Assembly: GCA_028875855.1 (NCBI GenBank)
Contig: JAGWVA010000016.1
Span: 1-62,996, forward strand
Source of the DNA: Paracoccaceae bacterium
GTDB taxonomy: Bacteria > Pseudomonadota > Alphaproteobacteria > Rhodobacterales > Rhodobacteraceae
Reading direction: 5' to 3'
DNA length: 62,996 nt
Both the position numbers and the translations under genes were made by a program. Below are positions 58,396 to 62,996 of the stretch, in pieces; the first letter of the stretch is position 1; every line of letters begins with the position of its first letter. Below the pieces are notes generated by a model. The model saw only the letters and a list, made by a program, of their open reading frames with translations. It was not told the DNA's origin and made no database searches.

Positions 58396-59685
58396 TCACT
58401 GGATATATTTCGTCGGATCGACGCTGTCGGTGCCTTCGAAGACCGCAAAGTAAAGCTGCGGCGGATTTCCCTGGGCGACGCGGCCGATCGTCTGGCCGCG
58501 GGTCACGGTGGCGCCCTTGGTCACGGTGATGCCCGTCAGGAACTTGTAAACCGTCAGCAGGTTGCCGGAATGGCGGATCACCACGATCTGCGCCCCCTTG
58601 GTATCGCTGGTGACGGTCGCAACCGTTCCGTCGGCCGCGGCCTGCACCGCCGTTCCCGCGGCGGCAGAGATGTCGATGCCCTTGCGGTTATGGGCCGGGT
58701 CATAGGGGCGGATGATCATCCCGCTGACCGGCATCAGCAATTTCGACGCGCTGGCCGATGTCCGGTCCTTGCCGAGATTGGCCGTGGCGGGCACCGCGAC
58801 GGGGGCGCTGGCTGGCGGCGGGCTGGTCGTCGGCAGCGGCGTCGCGGCGCTCGGGGGTTCGGGCGTAGGCGATTGCTGGCCCGGCGCCGAAACCGCGCCC
58901 GCGGCCTTGATCGACCGCGACGGATCGACGACCGGGATCAGCAGAACCTGACCCTCATGCACCGACAGGTTCGGGCCAAGCCCGTTCCAATCGGCGAGGG
59001 CGCGCACCGGCACATTGTAGAGCCGGGCGATGGAATAGGCCGTCTCGCCGCGCTTGACCTTGTGCTTGATGGGTTGGGTCGCGGTGGTGTCCGGCGCGCT
59101 TTTCATCGGCTGCGGCAGGGCGGGGGCCACGGTCTCGGCGGGTTTGGCGGCGGGCGGGCTCGGCAGGGCCGAGGTGCCGATGGAGGCGCTCGCCCCCGCC
59201 GCATCTCCGCCGCTTGCCCCTTGCCCCGCCTGCGCGCGGTTGATCGCGCCGGTCGCAAGCTGGGTGATGTCCACCGCGCCATTCGAGGGCGTCAGCGGCC
59301 CGGTGGTGGCAGAGCCCGTGGCGGGCGAAGGTTCGGCCACGCGCGACGGCAGCGCGATCACCGCGCCGGCGTTCAAGGGCGTATCCACGGCAATCGCGTT
59401 GTAGCGGGCGACCGATCCGGGCGACAGGTTCAGGCGGTTGGCGATCGAGGCGACGGTGTCGCCGGGTTTGGCCACGACGACCTGATAGCCGGGATAGGAG
59501 ATCACGCCCCGATTGTCGGGCTTGGGCCGGTTGAACGTCGCCTGTTCGGCCGCGCTGCTGGTGGAGAATGCCCCCCCCATCGCGCTGCGCATGTCCCAGT
59601 CCTTGACCGAACCGCAGCCCGTCAGCGCGGCGACGCCGGCCATCAGCAGCAGGTTTCGATGAAACGCCGTCAGTTTCCGTGCCAT
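58396..59685 (-). CDS. nlpD: NlpD-like lipoprotein with two LysM domains and a degenerate M23 domain
   Basis: A 429-residue lipoprotein with lipobox LTGC. LysM 1 (YQVVVAKPGDTVASIANRLN) and LysM 2 (HKVKRGETAYSIARLYNVP) bind peptidoglycan, and the C-terminal M23 fold (LLMPVSGMIIRPYDPAHNRKGIDISA) follows a Pro/Ala-rich linker. The second metal-binding HxH is missing (VYKFL instead of YAHL-type), so it should be an amidase activator like NlpD/EnvC rather than a hydrolase. GAGG precedes the ATG at 59685. It lies downstream of pcm and surE, a conserved neighbourhood. Confidence 0.88.
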   Translation of the reverse strand: MARKLTAFHRNLLLMAGVAALTGCGSVKDWDMRSAMGGAFSTSSAAEQATFNRPKPDNRGVISYPGYQVVVAKPGDTVASIANRLNLSPGSVARYNAIAVDTPLNAGAVIALPSRVAEPSPATGSATTGPLTPSNGAVDITQLATGAINRAQAGQGASGGDAAGASASIGTSALPSPPAAKPAETVAPALPQPMKSAPDTTATQPIKHKVKRGETAYSIARLYNVPVRALADWNGLGPNLSVHEGQVLLIPVVDPSRSIKAAGAVSAPGQQSPTPEPPSAATPLPTTSPPPASAPVAVPATANLGKDRTSASASKLLMPVSGMIIRPYDPAHNRKGIDISAAAGTAVQAAADGTVATVTSDTKGAQIVVIRHSGNLLTVYKFLTGITVTKGATVTRGQTIGRVAQGNPPQLYFAVFEGTDSVDPTKYIQ

Positions 59686-59734
59686 GTCCTGCCTCATTCT
59701 GCTTGATCGGGACCCGGTGTGTCCGGGTCTGTCG

Positions 59735-60376
59735 TTACTCTGACGCAATCCCCTCGACCAGCGGCACGAAGCGCACGGGTCGCAACTCTTGATAATCGAA
59801 GCCGGATTCGGTGCGCAAGACGCGCAGCAAGGTCTGCACCGCCCCCGACTGGCCCACCGGCAGCACCATGATACCGCCGATCCGGAGTTGGGCCAAGAGG
59901 GGCCCCGGCGGGTCCTCGGCCGCGGCGGCCACAAGTATGCGATCAAAGGGGGCCTGTTCCGGCAATCCCCGCGTGCCGTCGGCGGCGACGGCGGTGATGT
60001 TGGTCAGGTCCATCTGGCGAAAGACCTCTTCGGCCTCGCGCACGAGGCGGCGGTGGCGGTCGATCGTATAGACCCGGCGGGCAAGGAAGCTGAGGACAGC
60101 GGCCTGATAGCCCGAGCCGGTGCCCACCTCCAGCACCTTGTCGCGCGGCCCGACCTCAAGCGCCTGCGTCATCAGTCCCACGACCGAGGGCTGGCTGATC
60201 GTCTGGCCGCAGGCGATGGGCAGCGGCACGTCTTCCTGCGCGCGGGCGGCGAAAAGGCCACGCACGAACAGGCCGCGGTCAACCCGTTCCATGGCGGACA
60301 GCACGCGCGTGTCGGTGACGCCTTTCGAGCGCAGAGCGAACATGAATCGCATCTTCTGCTCGGCGGCATCGGTCAT
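59735..60376 (-). CDS. pcm: Protein-L-isoaspartate O-methyltransferase
   Basis: A 213-residue repair methyltransferase acting on isoaspartyl residues. It shows [18 protein letters not shown], the SAM motif [25 protein letters not shown], and GIMVLPVG. The ATG overlaps the surE stop (ATGA), and nlpD follows 49 bases later, so surE-pcm-nlpD are read together as in many proteobacteria. Confidence 0.95.
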   Translation of the reverse strand: MTDAAEQKMRFMFALRSKGVTDTRVLSAMERVDRGLFVRGLFAARAQEDVPLPIACGQTISQPSVVGLMTQALEVGPRDKVLEVGTGSGYQAAVLSFLARRVYTIDRHRRLVREAEEVFRQMDLTNITAVAADGTRGLPEQAPFDRILVAAAAEDPPGPLLAQLRIGGIMVLPVGQSGAVQTLLRVLRTESGFDYQELRPVRFVPLVEGIASE

Positions 60377-61158
60377 TCAAGACGCTCCCTCAGGGTGTCG
60401 AGCTGGTCATGGGCGGTCAGGTCCGCGCGCATCGGCGTGACCGAGATGTAGCCCTCGACATTGGCGGTGACGTCGGTGCCGGGGCCGGTCGGCAGGTGCT
60501 GCGGCCCGCCCTTGATCCAGAGAAAGCGCCGGCCGGCAGGCGATTGCACCGGCTCGACCGAGAAGGTGGTGTAATCGCGGAAGCCCTGCGCCACGACCTT
60601 GGTGCCCTTCACCTCGGCCGCGCCGCAGGGCGGGAAGTTCACGTTGTAGAAGGTGCGGTAGGCGCGGTTTTCCCAGTGCCCGTGGTCCAGAAGCTGGCGC
60701 ACGACGCGGGCGCCGTGGTGGATGGCGGCTTCGAAGGGCGTGTCCAGCTCCATTGTGCGCGGCCCCATGAACTGCGACAGCGCGATGGCGGGCAGGCCCT
60801 GAAGGGCGGCCTCCATCGCGCCGCCGATGGTGCCGGAATACAGCGTGTTCTCGCCCGAGTTGTTGCCGCGGTTCACCCCCGACAGCACCAGATCGGGGCG
60901 CGCGTCGCTCAGCACGTCGAAGATCCCCGCCAACACGCAATCGGCAGGAGAGCCTTCGGCGGCGTAGCGGCGGGGGCCAAGTTCGGCGATCATCGTCGGA
61001 TGGGTATAGCTGATCTTGTGGCCGACGCCCGATTGTTCGAAGGCGGGGGCGACGGTCCATACCTCGCCCGCGGCTCCCGCGACCTCGGCCGCGATGGCTT
61101 CCAGAACCGAAAGGCCCGGGGCGTTGATGCCGTCGTCGTTCGTGATCAGAATGCGCAT
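60373..61158 (-). CDS. surE: 5'/3'-nucleotidase SurE
   Basis: A 261-residue metal-dependent nucleotidase. The N-terminal [14 protein letters not shown] provides the metal-binding Asp pair, [25 protein letters not shown] the metal-binding Asn and phosphate loop, and [17 protein letters not shown] the C-terminal part. It starts at the ATG at 61158 and overlaps pcm. It is probably the first gene of surE-pcm-nlpD. Confidence 0.96.
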   Translation of the reverse strand: MRILITNDDGINAPGLSVLEAIAAEVAGAAGEVWTVAPAFEQSGVGHKISYTHPTMIAELGPRRYAAEGSPADCVLAGIFDVLSDARPDLVLSGVNRGNNSGENTLYSGTIGGAMEAALQGLPAIALSQFMGPRTMELDTPFEAAIHHGARVVRQLLDHGHWENRAYRTFYNVNFPPCGAAEVKGTKVVAQGFRDYTTFSVEPVQSPAGRRFLWIKGGPQHLPTGPGTDVTANVEGYISVTPMRADLTAHDQLDTLRERLE

Positions 61159-61270
61159 GGTCCCCTCCGGCTGTCCCGATCCTGATTAGTCGAGGGGGAG
61201 GGAGGGGACAAGGCGCTTGCGCGGGCAGGCGCCCCCTGTTGCGCGCAGGTGCCGGTTCCGGGGGCGGGCG

Positions 61271-61921
61271 TTACAAAGTGGCGACGATCCGGGCCGCTTC
61301 ATCCTGCGGGCGGGCCAGCCCGTCGCGCTCTTCTCCGGGGAAGAAACGGGCGCGGGTCGCGGTCGGCATGGGGGCGGGGGCGTCGATCAGAACCTTGTGA
61401 TGATCGAGCCGGTCCGTCTCGGCCTGCCAGCTCCGCACCAGCGCCATCTGCGCGGCCTTGGTCGCGCCGTAGGCGCCAAAGAAGATCTCGCCCGCGCGGG
61501 GATCGTCGAAGAACAGCCCACGGCCGCGCGGGGCGGCGCGCAGAAGCGGCTCGACCATCTGGATCAGCGTCGCGGTGGCCTTCACGTTGACGGCGATGGA
61601 CTTTTCGAAGTCCTTGGCGTCGATATGGGCGGCGGGCGAAAGCTGCGTGGCATGGATCGCGGTATGCGCCCACAGGTCCACATGGCCCCAGCGGTCGTAG
61701 ATCCCGCGGCAAAGCTGGCGCATCGCGTCGTCCACGGTGATGTCCATCGGCGCCAGCGTCGCGCTGCCGCCCGCGGCCTGGATGCGGTCGTCCAGTTCCT
61801 CCAGCGCGCCCACGGTCCGGGCCACGGCAACCACGTGCCATCCGGCGCCCGCGAGCGCCTGGGCCAGGGCAAAGCCCAGCCCGCGGGAGGCCCCGGTGAC
61901 AAGGGCGATACGGTCAGTCAT
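61271..61921 (-). CDS. Short-chain dehydrogenase/reductase
   Basis: A 216-residue SDR with the NAD(P) loop LVTGASRGLGFALA, the structural NVKAT segment, and the active-site YGATK. The region normally holding the catalytic serine reads LFFDDPRAGEIFFGAYGATK, so the serine is not obvious. It is short for the family. It follows the small exported-protein gene by 12 bases on the same strand. Substrate is unknown. Confidence 0.82.
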   Translation of the reverse strand: MTDRIALVTGASRGLGFALAQALAGAGWHVVAVARTVGALEELDDRIQAAGGSATLAPMDITVDDAMRQLCRGIYDRWGHVDLWAHTAIHATQLSPAAHIDAKDFEKSIAVNVKATATLIQMVEPLLRAAPRGRGLFFDDPRAGEIFFGAYGATKAAQMALVRSWQAETDRLDHHKVLIDAPAPMPTATRARFFPGEERDGLARPQDEAARIVATL

Positions 61922-61933
61922 GTCAGCTTTCCT

Positions 61934-62464
61934 TCACTTCGGCAGCAGCGCGTCGGGGATCTCGAACATGTCCGAGCCCGGCGCCGCCGTCTTGATCCCG
62001 TAACGGCCAAAGACCTCGGTATTGAGGGGCGGGGTCTCGGGCGCGGCGCAGCGGATGTCGGCGATGTCGTGTCCGTCCTTCGTGACCACGATCCCCGCCG
62101 TGGTCATCCCCTCGCCGTTCTTGCCCCAGCGGCCGATGGCCGAAAGCACCGTATAGCTGTAGGCGCCCCTGGTCGCGCGCAACCACGCGCCGCCCCCGCC
62201 CGAGAACATCCATTCCCCGCCGAAGAAGACGTTGGCGGCCGGGATTCCCTCGGCCGGATAGGCGATGTCGAGCTTGGCGGGCGTGCCGTAGCGGTATTGC
62301 AGCGACGTGCCATCCGCCATCCCGCAGATCGAGGCGATCCTGTGCCCGGTCGAGCAGGAGAAAAAGGCCCGCTCTGTCGGCTTGCAAAGCGTGATCGCGC
62401 GGGCCGGTCCGGTCGCCAGGACGGCCAGGGGCAGGGCAAGGAACGGCAGGAGAGCGGCACGCAT
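61934..62464 (-). CDS. Small exported protein of unknown function
   Basis: A 176-residue protein with a clear signal peptide (MRAALLPFLALPLAVLATGPARA). The mature part has five cysteines (CKP, FSCSTGHRIASIC, IRC) and segments GTSLQYRYGTPAKLDI and GGEWMFSGGGGAWLRATRGAYSY, probably a disulfide-stabilised beta-sandwich in the periplasm. I do not recognise a characterised family. GGAGCC lies before the ATG. It sits between purF and an SDR on the same strand. Confidence 0.7.
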   Translation of the reverse strand: MRAALLPFLALPLAVLATGPARAITLCKPTERAFFSCSTGHRIASICGMADGTSLQYRYGTPAKLDIAYPAEGIPAANVFFGGEWMFSGGGGAWLRATRGAYSYTVLSAIGRWGKNGEGMTTAGIVVTKDGHDIADIRCAAPETPPLNTEVFGRYGIKTAAPGSDMFEIPDALLPK

Positions 62465-62535
62465 GGTCAGGCTCCGGAACGGCGATGCCCCTAGCTGCCA
62501 GAAGCGCCGCCGCCATGCAAGCACGCGCCATGCGG

Positions 62536-62996
62536 CTATTCGGCCGCCTTCATGGCAAAGCCCTTTTCCAGCATGTCCGACGGGGCCACGGGATATTCGC
62601 CCGAGAAGCAGGCATCGCAGTATTTCGGCGCCTTGGGGTCGCGCCCGGCTGCCTCGCCCGCCGCGCGATAAAGCCCGTTGAGCGAGATGAACTTGAGGCT
62701 GTCCACGCCGATGAAGGCGCGCATTTCCTCTTCGCTCATGGAGGCGGCCAGAAGCTTCGCGCGCTCGGGCGTATCGACGCCGTAGAAGCAGGGCCAGGCG
62801 GTGGGGGGCGAGGCGATGCGGAAATGCACCTCGGCCGCGCCCGCTTCCTTGATCATCTCGCGGATCTTGATCGATGTCGTGCCCCGCACCACCGAGTCAT
62901 CGACCAGCACCACCCGCTTGCCGCGGATCAGCGCACGGTTGACGTTCAGCTTCAGCCGGACGCCCATGTTGCGGATCTGCTCGGTCGGTTCGATGA
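62536..62996 (-). CDS. purF: Amidophosphoribosyltransferase, C-terminal part (cut by window edge)
   Basis: The C-terminal 152 residues of PurF, the first committed enzyme of purine synthesis, are visible; the N-terminus lies outside the window. The frame runs to the edge and includes IEPTEQIRNMGVRLKLN, the PRPP-binding VVLVDDSVVRGTTS, and IASPPTAWPCFYGVDTP. It is followed downstream, on the same strand, by the small exported-protein gene and an SDR. Confidence 0.95.
   Translation of the reverse strand, partial: IEPTEQIRNMGVRLKLNVNRALIRGKRVVLVDDSVVRGTTSIKIREMIKEAGAAEVHFRIASPPTAWPCFYGVDTPERAKLLAASMSEEEMRAFIGVDSLKFISLNGLYRAAGEAAGRDPKAPKYCDACFSGEYPVAPSDMLEKGFAMKAAE

Overview
The window is chromosomal DNA of a GC-rich alphaproteobacterium, most likely a member of the Rhodobacteraceae. 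The evidence is a CckA-type hybrid kinase with a CtrA-type box in front of it, a glgP-B-C-A-X-pgm glycogen operon, aglEFGAK alpha-glucoside uptake genes, several TRAP and Cox-type catabolic genes, and the tatABC / nlpD / pcm / surE neighbourhood. I saw no rRNA, tRNA, CRISPR array, phage or insertion sequence. No gap between genes exceeds about 260 bases.

Layout. 1-2442: a polyprenyl-phosphate sugar trio (GT2 transferase, ChbG/NaxD-like deacetylase, GtrA), divergent from a gene cut by the left edge. 2439-5987: a DapA-superfamily lyase, a DUF475 membrane protein and GABA aminotransferase. 6092-14643: a quinate/shikimate catabolic island with two related GntR regulators, a 3-dehydroshikimate dehydratase fused to an HPPD-like domain, an HpaI-type aldolase, a type II dehydroquinase, a TRAP transporter and an AroE-type dehydrogenase. 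14806-26005: the complete glycogen operon. 26018-34532: a response regulator / FIST protein / hybrid kinase operon (NosP-NahK-like), divergent from a form II carbon-monoxide-dehydrogenase-like operon coxG-S-L-M. 34687-44737: a sugar island with glucokinase, GH1 beta-glucosidase, a LacI regulator and aglE-F-G-A-K.

44840-62996 is mostly housekeeping: a TDT-family channel, guaB, an RsmB-like methyltransferase, cckA, prfC, a TbpB-like lipoprotein, a Hint-domain protein, an unusual SDR, tatABC, a DUF815 ATPase, nlpD, pcm, surE, a second SDR, a small exported protein and the 3' end of purF.

How the parts work together. Imported alpha-glucosides are hydrolysed by AglA, beta-glucosides by the GH1 enzyme, and glucose is phosphorylated by Glk; Pgm and GlgC/A/B then feed glycogen. 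An identical 16-base LacI-like palindrome lies before both glgP and aglE, so the LacI regulator probably coordinates uptake and storage. In the aromatic island the TRAP system plausibly brings in quinate or shikimate, AroE and AroQ converge on 3-dehydroshikimate, and QuiC makes protocatechuate; no ring-cleavage genes are in the window.

The most interesting units are the FIST-sensor two-component operon facing a form II Cox operon, the shared agl/glg operator, and an exact TTAA-N7-TTAA box before cckA. All functional calls come from reading motifs and context; no database search was run.
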